Notes under the pieces: generated by a model
Database searches by the model: none
What the model was told of the DNA's origin: nothing
The model's input: the letters and a program-made list of their open reading frames with translations, nothing else
DNA from: Humibacter sp049446075
GTDB lineage: Bacteria; Actinomycetota; Actinomycetes; Actinomycetales; Microbacteriaceae
Direction: 5' to 3'
Length of the DNA: 64,000 nucleotides
Assembly (NCBI RefSeq): GCF_049446075.1
Contig: NZ_JBMSEB010000001.1
Coordinates: 186,001 to 250,000, forward strand
Position numbers and translations under genes: made by a program
Part shown: positions 25,631 to 34,630 of the stretch, piece by piece
Layout: the number at the start of each line of letters is the position of its first letter
Position numbering within the stretch: position 1 is the first letter of the stretch

Positions 25631-26952
25631 GAGGAGCCCCGGCCCGAGCCGTCGGTGCCCGGGCCGTTCTTTCGGGAGCCCTCGCCGGCACGGTCTTCGG
25701 TATCTGAGACGTCCGTCGTCGGACGCGGAGCAGACGGGCTCGCATCCGGCGCGGTAGGCGTTTCCGGGCCGCCCGACGGGGCACCGAGCACGAGCACGTG
25801 CCCGTGTCCTGAGGGGGGAACCTCGGCCTCGTTCGAGACATCCTCGTCGTCGGAGGCCTCGAACGGTATCGGTGTGCCGGTCAGGGCTGGCTTGGCAGCC
25901 GCCGTCGTCGGCCCGAGTGCGGTGCGCGAGCGCCCGGTCCACCTGGTCAGCGGAAGGTATCCGTCGAGTGATTCGTCCTCGATCTCCTCGTCGGTGAACG
26001 CCTTGCGTGCCTGCTTGCGCACACGTTCCGCCTCACGCTGTTGCTCGGCCGGGTCGTCGGCGTTGAGCCTGCGGTATTCCCGGATCGCGCCGCGCCAGAG
26101 CAGGAAGAAGCCGATCAGGGCGAAGAGGATCCACTGGATCATGTACGAGTAGTGGTAGCCGACTCCCTCTGCTGGCGGGGTGACCTGGATGCGGCCGAGG
26201 CCCTGCCCCGACGACCGAGGCGACACGAGAACGCCCCACGCCTGCGAATACACCGACCCGCCCACGACGGGCGCGAGCTCCGAGAGGTCGACCGACTCGA
26301 TCTGGTGGGCCTGCACGCCGCCCTCGCCGCGCTTCGCCTGGCTCGGCTGGAGGCGCGCCACGACGTCGATGTCACCGCCTGGCGGTGCGGGCCTGGACAC
26401 GGGCTTCGACATGTCGGCCGAGGCTGCAACCCATCCCCTGTCGATGAGGAACGTCTCGCCGGATTCGACACGGAAGGCCGTGATGACGTCGAAGCCCGTT
26501 TCACCACTGCGCACGACGTTGCGCAGGTAGTACTGGTGCCGACTGTCCCACGTTCCATTCATGCTCACGGCACGCCAGACCTGCTGAGGCGAGTACGAGT
26601 CGAGCGCGGGCAGAGCCGACGACAGCGGCATGGTGGGTGCGGCGAAGTTCGACGAGTAGAGGCTGTTGTCCGCCGACGCTTCCCTGCCCCTGTCGTACTG
26701 CCACAGCGTGAGCCCTCCGCAAATCACCGCGAAGACGACGGCCGCTGCCATGTAGGCGATCCACCGCCCGGTGCGCAGGAACTGCCAACCGGTCAAGCCC
26801 TCTGTCACCGAGTCGTACACGGCAGCGGGTCGCGACAGGCCGCCGGCTGCGACCGGCCGTCGGGTCAGTTCCCCTGTTGCACGCGCTACTGCGTCAGCGC
26901 GTGCCCTGTCGGTAGACGTGCTCGATCCTCTCCAGCTGTTCGTGGCATCCAA
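25627..26952 (-). CDS. SURF1-family cytochrome oxidase assembly protein
   Basis: A 441-residue membrane protein. Transmembrane helix 1 (about 65-85, IAYMAAAVVFAVICGG) is followed by the SURF1 LWQYDRG motif. An external domain holds LIDRGWVAA, and a second helix is near 290-308 (MIQWILFALIGFFLLW). SURF1 aids cytochrome c oxidase heme a3 insertion. The C-terminal 130 residues are Pro/Ser/Asp-rich and probably disordered, longer than usual. The first 50 residues are also unusual, and a start nearer the first helix is possible. ctaA and ctaB lie about 10 kb away. Confidence 0.9.
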   Translation of the reverse strand: MDATNSWRGSSTSTDRARADAVARATGELTRRPVAAGGLSRPAAVYDSVTEGLTGWQFLRTGRWIAYMAAAVVFAVICGGLTLWQYDRGREASADNSLYSSNFAAPTMPLSSALPALDSYSPQQVWRAVSMNGTWDSRHQYYLRNVVRSGETGFDVITAFRVESGETFLIDRGWVAASADMSKPVSRPAPPGGDIDVVARLQPSQAKRGEGGVQAHQIESVDLSELAPVVGGSVYSQAWGVLVSPRSSGQGLGRIQVTPPAEGVGYHYSYMIQWILFALIGFFLLWRGAIREYRRLNADDPAEQQREAERVRKQARKAFTDEEIEDESLDGYLPLTRWTGRSRTALGPTTAAAKPALTGTPIPFEASDDEDVSNEAEVPPSGHGHVLVLGAPSGGPETPTAPDASPSAPRPTTDVSDTEDRAGEGSRKNGPGTDGSGRGSS

Positions 26953-26975
26953 GCCTCTCGGGTGTCGCTACCAGG

Positions 26976-27686
26976 CTAATGACCCATCCCCAGGCCGCCG
27001 TCGACCGGGATCAACGCGCCAGTGATGTATCCGGCGTCATCGGATGCCAGCCAGGCGACGGCCTTGGCGACGTCGGACGCCTCGCCGTACCGCCCAGCGG
27101 GGATGGCGCGCTTGTACTCGGCCTGCTGCTCGTCCGGCAGGGCGGCCGTCATGTCCGTCTCGATGAATCCGGGGGCGACGACGTTCGCGGTGATTCCGCG
27201 ACCGGCCAGCTCACGGGTGAGCGATCGAGCCATGCCGACGAGGCCGGCCTTCGACGCCGCGTAGTTGACCTGCCCGGGCGAACCATACAAGCCGACCACG
27301 CTGGAGATGAGGATGAACCGGCCGAAGCGGGCTTTGAGCATCCCCTTCGATGCGCGCTTGACCACCCGGAATGCTCCACCGAGGTTGGTGTCGACCACCG
27401 AATCGAAGTCATCGTCGGTCATGCGCATCAGCAGCATGTCCCTGGTGATACCCGCGTTCGCAACCACCACCTCGACCGGGCCGAGCTCGGCCTCCACCGC
27501 CGAGAAGGCGGCATCGACCTGCTCGGTGTCCGTCACATCCGCCCGAACCGTCAGCGATCCGGCAGGGCCATCCCCGTTGCGTGCCGTCACCGCGACGCGG
27601 TGTCCCCGAGCGATGAACTCCTCGGCGATGGCGCGGCCGATGCCGCGATTACCTCCGGTGACTAGCACGGTGCGGGGTGTCGTCAT
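26976..27686 (-). CDS. fabG: 3-oxoacyl-ACP reductase-like short-chain dehydrogenase
   Basis: A 236-residue SDR. The cofactor motif TGGNRGIGRAIA, NAGIT, the catalytic Ser in LISSVVGLYG and the YAASK (Tyr, Lys) motif are present. The C-terminal APGFIETDMT and VDGGLGMGH blocks match FabG, which reduces 3-oxoacyl-ACP with NADPH in fatty acid synthesis. Other SDR substrates cannot be excluded because no other fatty acid gene is nearby. ATG 27686 is used; the upstream frame has no matching sequence. It may be cotranscribed with the downstream SURF1 gene, 23 bp away. Confidence 0.88.
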   Translation of the reverse strand: MTTPRTVLVTGGNRGIGRAIAEEFIARGHRVAVTARNGDGPAGSLTVRADVTDTEQVDAAFSAVEAELGPVEVVVANAGITRDMLLMRMTDDDFDSVVDTNLGGAFRVVKRASKGMLKARFGRFILISSVVGLYGSPGQVNYAASKAGLVGMARSLTRELAGRGITANVVAPGFIETDMTAALPDEQQAEYKRAIPAGRYGEASDVAKAVAWLASDDAGYITGALIPVDGGLGMGH

Positions 27687-27862
27687 GGGCAATCCTCGTG
27701 AAGTAGGCGGAACGCAAACGGGTCCCATTCTACGGGCGCCGGGCTGCGCCACGGCTCCGGCGCGGCCTCGCATCCGCGCGCTCTGGTCACGTTCGCACCG
27801 CGGCAACGCACGTAGGCTGGAGTTGCGGATCGCTCAGCTGATCCACTCGGGAGCCCACCATC

Positions 27863-28255
27863 ATGAAGCGCGAATCGATCACGTCGCTGCCGGCCTCGCC
27901 GGCCGTCGACCGCAGTCATCGCATGATCGAGTACACGATCATGATGTCGATCCGTGTGCTGTGCCTGGTCTCGCTGATCTGGGTACGGGGCTGGTGGATC
28001 ATGATCCCGGCGGCTGGCGCCATCTTTCTGCCCTACTTCGCCGTCGTGGTGGCCAACGTCGCCAAAGCCCGGCCGTCGGCTCCCGAGCGCCCCGGAAGCA
28101 TCGTTCCCGTCGGCAGCATTCTGCCCCCGGCCGATGAGGAGCACCCTCAGGAAGGTGCGCCAGAGGATACTCATGGCCGGGCAGAAACTCCGGCCGACGA
28201 TGACCTGCGCGATCACGCCGAGGAGCGGCAACACGGCCCGGATGCGTCAAGATGA
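27863..28255 (+). CDS. DUF3099 membrane protein
   Basis: A 130-residue actinobacterial protein with two adjacent membrane segments (about 24-42 and 44-66) and the DUF3099-like RMIEYTIMMSIRVLCLVSL. The C-terminal 60 residues are acidic and probably cytoplasmic. The function of the family is unknown. Its start codon follows a divergent region shared with the SDR gene (27687-27862). The stop overlaps the next gene (ATGA), so the two are coupled. Confidence 0.87.
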   Translation: MKRESITSLPASPAVDRSHRMIEYTIMMSIRVLCLVSLIWVRGWWIMIPAAGAIFLPYFAVVVANVAKARPSAPERPGSIVPVGSILPPADEEHPQEGAPEDTHGRAETPADDDLRDHAEERQHGPDASR

Positions 28256-28479
28256 GTCTGCTCGACTCGCTCGGGGGCGGCCCTGAGGTTCCGACCTGCT
28301 CGCGTGCCGGCTGTCGTGAACCGGCCACCTGGCGCATCGACTGGCGCAACCCGCGCATTCACACTCAGGACCGCCGCAAGACGTGGCTGGCGTGCGACGA
28401 GCACGTCGACTTCTTGCGCGGATTCCTCGACTCGCGCGACTTTCCGCTCGAGGTGACGTCTTTGACTGCCTCGGCGTGA
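28252..28479 (+). CDS. Small conserved Cys/His protein, unknown function
   Basis: A 75-residue hydrophilic protein. CSRAGCREPATW and LACDEHVDFL give three Cys and one His in a spacing that could bind a metal ion. FLDSRDFPLEV follows. I recognise the pattern as a conserved actinobacterial hypothetical, but no function is known. The ATG overlaps the DUF3099 gene stop, so the two are probably made together. Its stop is 2 bp from the end of the opposing ABC-F gene. Confidence 0.8.
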   Translation: MSLLDSLGGGPEVPTCSRAGCREPATWRIDWRNPRIHTQDRRKTWLACDEHVDFLRGFLDSRDFPLEVTSLTASA

Positions 28480-28480
28480 C

Positions 28481-30079
28481 TCAGGCCAGGGCGATCAGAT
28501 CCGCGTAGTCCGCGTTCCAGTGGTCTTCGACGCCGTCGGGGAGGATGAGCACACGTTCCGGGTTCAACGCCTCGACAGCGCCTGGGTCGTGCGAGACCAG
28601 CACGACCGCTCCTTCGTAGTGCGCCAGGGCATCCAGAATCTGCTCCCGGCTGGCCGGGTCGAGGTTGTTCGTGGGCTCGTCGAGGAGCAGCACATTCGCG
28701 CCAGAAACCACGATCATCGCGAGTGCGAGCCTGGTCTTCTCCCCGCCGGAGAGCACGCCTGCCGGCTTGTGCACGTCGTCGCCGGTGAACAGGAACGAGC
28801 CGAGAACTCTGCGCGCCTCGGTCTCGGTGAGATTCGGCGAGCTCGAGACCATGTTCTGGAGCACCGTGCGGCCCACGTCGATGGTCTCGTGCTCCTGCGC
28901 GTAGTAGCCGATGCGCAGGCCGTGGCCGGGTTCGATGGCCCCGGTGTCGGGCACGTCGATGCCGCCGAGGATGCGTAACAGGGTGGTCTTCCCGGCGCCG
29001 TTGAGTCCGATGACCACGACCTTCGAGCCGCGGTCGATGGCCAGGTCGACAGCGGTGAAGATCTCCAGTGAGCCGTAGCTCTTGGAGAGATCGGATGCCA
29101 TCAGCGGGGTTCGTCCGCACGGCGCGGGTGTGGGGAATCTCAGCTTCGCGACCCGATCGTCCTGTCGCGCCTCCTCGAGGCCCGAGAGCAGCTTCTCGGC
29201 GCGGGCGACCATCTGGTGGGCGGCTGCGGCCTTCGTCGCCTTCGCGCCGAACTTCGCGGCCTGCAACTGGAGGGCCGTCGCCTTCTTCTCGGCGTTGGCT
29301 CGTTCCTTCTTCCTGCGCTCCTCGTCGGCCGCGCGCTGGGCGAGGTAGTCCTTCCAGCCCATGTTGTAGACGTCGATGACCTGACGGTTGGCATCAAGGT
29401 AGAACACGCGGTTGACGGTCTCCCCCACGATCTCGACATCGTGGCTGATGACGATGAGGCCGCCCTTGTAGCCCTTGAGGAAGTCGCGCAGCCACACGAC
29501 CGAGTCCGCATCGAGATGGTTTGTCGGCTCATCGAGGATCATCGTCTGCGCGTCCGAGTACAGGATGCGCGCGAGCTCGATGCGTCGTCGCTGGCCGCCT
29601 GACAGGGTCTTCAGCGGCTGATCGAGGATGCGATCGGGCAGCCCGAGATTGCTGGCGATCGATGCCGCCTCCGCTTCGGCGGCGTAACCGCCGAGCACGT
29701 GGAATCGTTCCTCGAGCCGGCCGTACTTCTTCATCGCAGCGGAGCTGATCGCCTCGTCGTCGCTCGCCATGTCGAGCGCGGCCTGCTGCATCTGCAGGGC
29801 AACCGTGCCGAGCCCCCTGGCGTCGAGGATGCGGGTGCGGGCGAGGTCTTCCGGGTTGCCGCTGCGCGGGTCCTGCGGCAGGTAGCCGATCTCGCCGCTG
29901 CGCTCGACCTTGCCGGCCGTTGGCAGGGTCTCCCCCGCCAGCACCTTGGTGAGGGTCGTCTTGCCCGCGCCGTTCCTCCCCACCAGTCCCACCTTGTCGC
30001 CCTCACCGACGCGGAACGACACGTTGGACATGAGGGTTCGCGCGCCGACGCGAATTTCGAGGTCGTGCACGGCGAGCAC
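28481..30079 (-). CDS. ABC-F family ATPase
   Basis: A 532-residue protein with two fused ABC domains and no membrane part. Domain 1 has GRNGAGKTT, LSGGQRRR and MILDEPTNHLD. The linker (about 245-310) is Lys/Ala/Arg-rich and coiled-coil-like. Domain 2 has GLNGAGKTT, LSGGEKTR and LLLDEPTNNLD. ABC-F proteins act on the ribosome in translation or antibiotic protection. The start is GTG 30079 (VLAVHDLEIRVG). Mycobacteria also carry an ABC-F gene (Rv1473) downstream of their suf operon, so the neighbourhood may be conserved. No leader peptide or attenuator typical of inducible resistance ABC-F genes was recognised. Confidence 0.92.
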   Translation of the reverse strand: MLAVHDLEIRVGARTLMSNVSFRVGEGDKVGLVGRNGAGKTTLTKVLAGETLPTAGKVERSGEIGYLPQDPRSGNPEDLARTRILDARGLGTVALQMQQAALDMASDDEAISSAAMKKYGRLEERFHVLGGYAAEAEAASIASNLGLPDRILDQPLKTLSGGQRRRIELARILYSDAQTMILDEPTNHLDADSVVWLRDFLKGYKGGLIVISHDVEIVGETVNRVFYLDANRQVIDVYNMGWKDYLAQRAADEERRKKERANAEKKATALQLQAAKFGAKATKAAAAHQMVARAEKLLSGLEEARQDDRVAKLRFPTPAPCGRTPLMASDLSKSYGSLEIFTAVDLAIDRGSKVVVIGLNGAGKTTLLRILGGIDVPDTGAIEPGHGLRIGYYAQEHETIDVGRTVLQNMVSSSPNLTETEARRVLGSFLFTGDDVHKPAGVLSGGEKTRLALAMIVVSGANVLLLDEPTNNLDPASREQILDALAHYEGAVVLVSHDPGAVEALNPERVLILPDGVEDHWNADYADLIALA

Positions 30080-30251
30080 AGGCGTGTTCCAGTTCTGTCG
30101 GTCGGACGAGGGATGAGCGCGATCGCGCCATACAAGGGTACCGGAGCGCCCGATGCGTGTTTCCGGAGTACGAGAGTCCCCGCTCGCAAGACGCTCTACG
30201 AGGCGGCGGCCTGTACGCCGCCGTACGCAACCACGCGATCAGCCGACCGCG

Positions 30252-30276
30252 GCACGCCGCCGCTCGCGCGGCGTGC
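30252..30276 (-). terminator. Hairpin after sufT at the end of the suf operon
   Basis: GCACGCCGC and GCGGCGTGC form a perfect 9-bp stem with a 7-base loop, starting 8 bases after the sufT stop on the minus strand. No T-run follows it in the direction of transcription. Confidence 0.55.
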
Positions 30277-30284
30277 AAATGAAT

Positions 30285-30614
30285 TCAGATCGCGAAGCCC
30301 AGGGCGCGCATCATGTCGCGGCCGTCTTCGGTGATGCGCTCCGGACCCCATGGCGGCATCCAGACCCAGTTGATGCGGAAGCGTTCCACGACGCCGTCGA
30401 GGGCCTCGGCCGTCTGCTCTTCGAGCACGTCGGTGAGCGGGCACCCTGCACTGGTCAGGGTCATGGAGATGACGAGTGCGTCGTTCTCGTCATCCCAGGC
30501 GAGGTCGTAGATGAGTCCGAGGTCGACGACGTTCACGCCGAGCTCGGGGTCCATCACGTCCTTGAGCGCCTCTTCGACCTGGTCGTAGAGGGAGGGAGCG
30601 AGCGTGGATGGCAT
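30285..30614 (-). CDS. sufT: SufT-like Fe-S cluster assembly factor (MIP18/DUF59 family)
   Basis: A 109-residue protein. The DUF59 core VMDPELGVNVVDLGLIYDL and the Cys-bearing MTLTSAGCPL motif are present, followed by the WMPPWGPERITEDGRDMMRALGF C-terminal block. SufT helps maturation of Fe-S proteins. It follows sufC by 9 bp as the last gene of the suf operon. Confidence 0.94.
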   Translation of the reverse strand: MPSTLAPSLYDQVEEALKDVMDPELGVNVVDLGLIYDLAWDDENDALVISMTLTSAGCPLTDVLEEQTAEALDGVVERFRINWVWMPPWGPERITEDGRDMMRALGFAI

Positions 30615-30623
30615 GATTTCAGC

Positions 30624-31454
30624 CTACGCTTGCGTGCTCACCGGAGCAGGGTCTGCCTCGGGAAGCACGGCATCCGTGTCTGGCTCGCCCTCGGAGACGA
30701 AGCGCACGTAGCCCTCTTCCTCGAGGCTCTCGGCCAGTTCGGGGCCGCCCTCTTCCGCAACCCGTCCGGCGACGAAGACGTGCACGAAGTCGGGCTTGAT
30801 GTAGCGCAGGATGCGCGTGTAGTGGGTGATGAGCAGAACGCCGAGGTTCGTGGTCTCGTGGGCGCGGTTGACACCCTCGGAGACGATCTTGAGCGCATCG
30901 ATGTCGAGGCCGGAGTCAGTCTCGTCGAGCACTGCGAACTGCGGCTTCAGAAGCTCGAGCTGCAGGATCTCGTTGCGCTTCTTCTCACCGCCTGAGAAGC
31001 CCTCGTTGACGTTGCGGGAGGCGAAGGAGGAGTCCATCTTGAGGTTGGACATGGCCGTCTTGACGTCCTTGGTCCACGTTCGGATGGAGGGTGCCTCGCC
31101 GTCGATCGCCGTCTTCGCGGTACGCAGGAAGTTGGTGTTGGTGACACCCGGGATCTCGACCGGGTACTGCATGGCGAGGAAGAGCCCGGCACGTGCGCGC
31201 TCGTCCACAGTCATCGCGAGCACGTCCTGGCCGTCGAGCTCGATGGAACCCTGCGTGACCTTGTACTTCGGGTGTCCGGCGATGGTATAGGCCAGCGTCG
31301 ATTTGCCGGAGCCGTTCGGCCCCATGATGGCGTGGATCTCGCCGGTGTTGATGGTGAGGTCGACGCCGCGCAGGATCTCTTTGGTGCCCTGGTCGGTCTC
31401 GACGGTGACGTGGAGGCCTCGGATGGCCAGCGTGGAAGCGGACTGGGTTGTCAT
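30624..31454 (-). CDS. sufC: Fe-S cluster assembly ATPase SufC
   Basis: A 276-residue ABC ATPase of the SufBCD scaffold. It has MGPNGSGKSTLAY (Walker A), the SufC-specific signature GFSGGEKKRNEILQ, Walker B AVLDETDSGLDID, and the switch His in ITHYTRIL. The C-terminal extension beyond the ABC fold is short and acidic. It lies 3 bp after the Rieske gene in the same operon. Confidence 0.98.
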   Translation of the reverse strand: MTTQSASTLAIRGLHVTVETDQGTKEILRGVDLTINTGEIHAIMGPNGSGKSTLAYTIAGHPKYKVTQGSIELDGQDVLAMTVDERARAGLFLAMQYPVEIPGVTNTNFLRTAKTAIDGEAPSIRTWTKDVKTAMSNLKMDSSFASRNVNEGFSGGEKKRNEILQLELLKPQFAVLDETDSGLDIDALKIVSEGVNRAHETTNLGVLLITHYTRILRYIKPDFVHVFVAGRVAEEGGPELAESLEEEGYVRFVSEGEPDTDAVLPEADPAPVSTQA

Positions 31455-31457
31455 GGA

Positions 31458-31784
31458 TCAGAATGCTTTCGTGATGGTCGGGTCGATGAAGACGTTTCCG
31501 TCGATGAGCTCGACGGTGAAAACTGGGACCGGCTCATAGGCCGGGAGGTTCAGCGGCTTTCCGGAGAGCAGCGAGAACTGGGAGCCGTGCGCCCAGCACT
31601 CGATGGCCTCACCTTCGATGAATCCTTCGCTGAGCGAGATGTCGCCATGCGTGCAGGTGTCTCCGATGGCGTGGATGTCGCCGGCCGAGTCCTTCACGAG
31701 CGCGATCGGCACTCCGCCGACCACCACACGCTTCGCCTCGTTCTCGGCGAGATCCGCCTCGGAGCAGACGCGCTCGGCGCTCAT
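31458..31784 (-). CDS. Rieske [2Fe-2S] ferredoxin-like protein in the suf operon
   Basis: A 108-residue protein with both Rieske ligand pairs, CTHGD and CWAHG, and the soluble non-heme oxygenase ferredoxin pattern. It is encoded between sufD and sufC. The ATG overlaps the sufD stop (ATGA). It probably carries electrons for Fe-S assembly or an unlinked oxygenase. A Rieske protein at this place is common in Actinobacteria, but the role is not settled. Confidence 0.93.
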   Translation of the reverse strand: MSAERVCSEADLAENEAKRVVVGGVPIALVKDSAGDIHAIGDTCTHGDISLSEGFIEGEAIECWAHGSQFSLLSGKPLNLPAYEPVPVFTVELIDGNVFIDPTITKAF

Positions 31785-32944
31785 GCCTGCGCTCCCGTGG
31801 CGACCGATCCCCCTGCCAGCTCCGCCTCGATGGCGGCCTGCAGGTGTTCCTCGAGCGCGGGCGATCCGATCTGCTGCACGACCTCGACGAGGAATCCGCG
31901 CACGACGAGGCGTCGCGCCTCGTCTTCTGGAATGCCTCGCGACTGCAGGTAGAACAGCTGCTCGTCGTCGAATCGGCCCGTCGCGCTGGCGTGGCCCGCG
32001 CCGACGATGTCGCCGATCTCGATCTCCAGGTTGGGCACGGAGTCTGCCCTTGCACCGTCGGTGAGCACGAGGTTGCGGTTCTGCTCGTAGCTGTCGGTGC
32101 CCACCGCGTTCTGCCCGATGAGAACGTCGCCGATCCATACCGTGTGAGCGGATGCCCCCTGCAGTGCGCCCTTGTAGGTCACGCGGCTGCGCTGGTGCTG
32201 CTCGTCGTGGAAGACGTAGACCTGATGCTCGATGTACTGGCCGGCATCCGCGAAGTACGCGCCGTACGCCTCGATCTCGGCTCCCGGGCCTGCGAGGTGC
32301 ACCGCCGGGTTCAGTCGGATGAAGGATCCGCCGAGCGAGACGACGACGTGCTTGAGGCGCGCGTCGCGGCCGACAGAGGCGAAGTGAGTCGAGACGTGCC
32401 TGGAGGCATCCGTCCACTCCTGCACGCTCACCACCGTGAGCTTCGCACCGGCGTCGAGCACGAGTTCGATGTTCTCGGTGAGGCTGGCGTCTCCCATGTT
32501 GCGCAGCAGCAGAGTCGCGTTGCTGCCCTCGGTCGCGTGGATGACGGTGTGCGCTGCACGGTCGGAGAGCCCGAGCGATGCTCGCGTGAGGCTTGCCTCC
32601 CCCGCATCTCCCGAGATGGTCACGAGCAGGGCGTCGTCGAACGACGTCCACGCGTTCGCGGATGCCTTCTCCTCAGGGATGCCTGCGGCGCCGATGAGCG
32701 CGTGGTCGCGTCGCACCCATTGAGCGCTGACGCTGCCCGTGCCCGTCGCCGAGCTCAGCTCGTAGTCGTACCGTGATCCGTCAAGCCCCGGCTCGAACAG
32801 CCGCGCGATGCGCGCAACCGGCGTGTAGCGCCAGGTGGCCTCGCGGCCGGTCACGGCGCCGAAGTCCGCGACGTCTGTCGACGTGAAGCGCTCTGATCGA
32901 GTCTGTACCGGGATGAAGGTGGGTTCCGTCTCGGTGATGGTCAT
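31781..32944 (-). CDS. sufD: Fe-S cluster assembly protein SufD
   Basis: A 387-residue beta-helix protein. The block VYFHDEQHQRSRV...YKGAL (near 245-265), with later RADSVPNLEIEIGDIVGAGHASATG and LFYLQSRGIPEDEARRLVVRGF, matches SufD/SufB. SufD pairs with SufB and SufC as a scaffold for new clusters and helps iron acquisition. It lies between sufB (37 bp upstream) and the Rieske gene, whose start it overlaps. Confidence 0.96.
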   Translation of the reverse strand: MTITETEPTFIPVQTRSERFTSTDVADFGAVTGREATWRYTPVARIARLFEPGLDGSRYDYELSSATGTGSVSAQWVRRDHALIGAAGIPEEKASANAWTSFDDALLVTISGDAGEASLTRASLGLSDRAAHTVIHATEGSNATLLLRNMGDASLTENIELVLDAGAKLTVVSVQEWTDASRHVSTHFASVGRDARLKHVVVSLGGSFIRLNPAVHLAGPGAEIEAYGAYFADAGQYIEHQVYVFHDEQHQRSRVTYKGALQGASAHTVWIGDVLIGQNAVGTDSYEQNRNLVLTDGARADSVPNLEIEIGDIVGAGHASATGRFDDEQLFYLQSRGIPEDEARRLVVRGFLVEVVQQIGSPALEEHLQAAIEAELAGGSVATGAQA

Positions 32945-32981
32945 GCCTGGCGCACTCGCCTTTCAATCGTGATTGAAGGGT

Positions 32982-34400
32982 TCAACCCACACTGCCTTCC
33001 ATGCCCATCTCGATGAGCTTGTTGAGCTCGAGCGCGTACTCCATGGGCAGCTCCCGGGCGATGGGCTCGATGAAGCCGCGCACGATCATCGCCATCGCCT
33101 CGTCCTCCGGCATGCCGCGGCTCATCAGGTAGAACAGCTGCTCTTCGCTCACGCGCGAGACGGTCGCCTCGTGGCCGAGCTGCACGTCGTCGACGCGGAT
33201 GTCGATGGACGGGTAGGTGTCGCTTCGCGAGATGGTGTCGACCAGGAGCGCGTCGCAACGCACTGTGTTCGCCGCGTGGTGGGCATCTTTCTCCACGCGC
33301 ACCTCTCCGCGGTAGCCGGCCCGGCCGCCACCTCGGGCGATCGACTTGGAGACGATCGACGACTGCGTGTACGGCGCCATGTGGATCATCTTGGCGCCGG
33401 CATCCTGGTGTTGCCCCGGTCCGGCGAACGCCACGGAGAGCGTCTCGCCCTTGGCGTGGGCACCCGCCAGGTAGATGGACGGGTACTTCATGGTCACCTT
33501 GGACCCGATGTTGCCGTCGATCCACTCCATGGTGGCGCCCTCATGCGCGATGGCACGCTTGGTCACGAGGTTGTACACGTTGTTCGACCAGTTCTGGATG
33601 GTCGTGTAGCGCACGCGTGCGCCCTTCTTCACGACGATCTCGACGACGGCCGAGTGCAGCGAGTCCGACTTGTAGATGGGCGCCGTGCAGCCCTCGATGT
33701 AGTGAACGTAGCTGTCTTCGTCGGCGATGATGAGCGTGCGCTCGAACTGGCCCATGTTCTCCGTGTTGATGCGGAAGTAGGCCTGAAGCGGGATCTCGAC
33801 GTGCACGCCCTTCGGCACGTAGACGAACGATCCGCCCGACCACACGGCAGTGTTGAGCGACGCGAACTTGTTGTCGCCCGCAGGGATGACGGTGCCGAAG
33901 TACTCCTCGAAGAACTCCGGGTGCTCGCGGAGGGCCGTGTCGGTGTCCATGAAGATGACGCCCTGGGCCTCGAGGTCTTCGCGGATCTGGTGGTACACGA
34001 CCTCCGACTCGTACTGAGCCGCGACGCCGCCGACCAGGCGCTGACGCTCCGCCTCGGGGATGCCGAGCTTCTCGTAGGTGTTCTTGATGTCTTCGGGAAG
34101 GTCGTCCCAGGTCTGCGCCTGCTTCTCCGTGGACCGGACGAAGTACTTGATGTTGTCGAAGTCGATCTCGGAGAGGTCTGCTCCCCACGTGGGCATCGGT
34201 TTGCGCTGGAAGAGCTGGAGCGCCTTGAGACGGCGCTGAAGCATCCATTCCGGCTCGTTCTTCAGAGCCGAGATGTCGCGCACGACCTGGTCTGAAAGCC
34301 CTCGCCTGGCGGTCGCGCCCGCCGCGTCTGAATCGGACCATCCGAATTCGTACTGGCCGAGACCGGCGAGTTCGGGACGGTCGATGAGAACGTCTGACAT
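32982..34400 (-). CDS. sufB: Fe-S cluster assembly protein SufB
   Basis: A 472-residue scaffold protein. DLSEIDFDNIKYFVRSTEKQ, NKFASLNTAVWSGGSFVYVPKGV, the sulfur-accepting region VHYIEGCTAP, and the YLMSRGMPEDEAMAMIVRGF block are standard SufB. It receives sulfur and forms the cluster with SufD and SufC. It is the first gene of the suf operon, with GAGG eight bases before the ATG. No sufR, sufS or sufU gene is in the window, so the cysteine desulfurase must be encoded elsewhere. Confidence 0.98.
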   Translation of the reverse strand: MSDVLIDRPELAGLGQYEFGWSDSDAAGATARRGLSDQVVRDISALKNEPEWMLQRRLKALQLFQRKPMPTWGADLSEIDFDNIKYFVRSTEKQAQTWDDLPEDIKNTYEKLGIPEAERQRLVGGVAAQYESEVVYHQIREDLEAQGVIFMDTDTALREHPEFFEEYFGTVIPAGDNKFASLNTAVWSGGSFVYVPKGVHVEIPLQAYFRINTENMGQFERTLIIADEDSYVHYIEGCTAPIYKSDSLHSAVVEIVVKKGARVRYTTIQNWSNNVYNLVTKRAIAHEGATMEWIDGNIGSKVTMKYPSIYLAGAHAKGETLSVAFAGPGQHQDAGAKMIHMAPYTQSSIVSKSIARGGGRAGYRGEVRVEKDAHHAANTVRCDALLVDTISRSDTYPSIDIRVDDVQLGHEATVSRVSEEQLFYLMSRGMPEDEAMAMIVRGFIEPIARELPMEYALELNKLIEMGMEGSVG

Positions 34401-34513
34401 TGTGATTACCTCGTTTTCCTGCCGCCCGTGACCGGCTTCAGACCGGCTCCGACCTCGATCGCGTGTCGCCGCGGGTCGACGACACCGAGGATCGGATTGT
34501 GCGGATGGCTTGC

Positions 34514-34550
34514 GAGTGCCAACGGTGCACTCCTGAACCCCCCGATTCTA
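34514..34550 (-). promoter_or_regulatory. Putative suf promoter -10 and inverted repeat
   Basis: Upstream of sufB, a TAGAAT -10 (34550-34545) lies 145 bases from the ATG. Just downstream of it is an inverted repeat, GAGTGC-N7-GCACTC (34514-34532), placed where a repressor would block elongation or initiation. No clear -35 is visible. Function is inferred from position. Confidence 0.4.
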
Positions 34551-34630
34551 CAGGGCGGGGCACGCCGCCGGTCGAATACGCAGCGGGCTCTACGGTTGGG
34601 CGTTCGCGTCTTGCCGTCTGGGACGCCGAA

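Noticed and set aside
28481..30079. ABC transporter operon
   Set aside because: The protein has fused ABC domains with a coiled linker and no membrane part, the ABC-F pattern, so it is not a transporter.
34514..34532. CIRCE heat-shock operator
   Set aside because: The arms are in the opposite order (GAGTGC first) and the spacer is 7, not 9, so HrcA binding is not supported.
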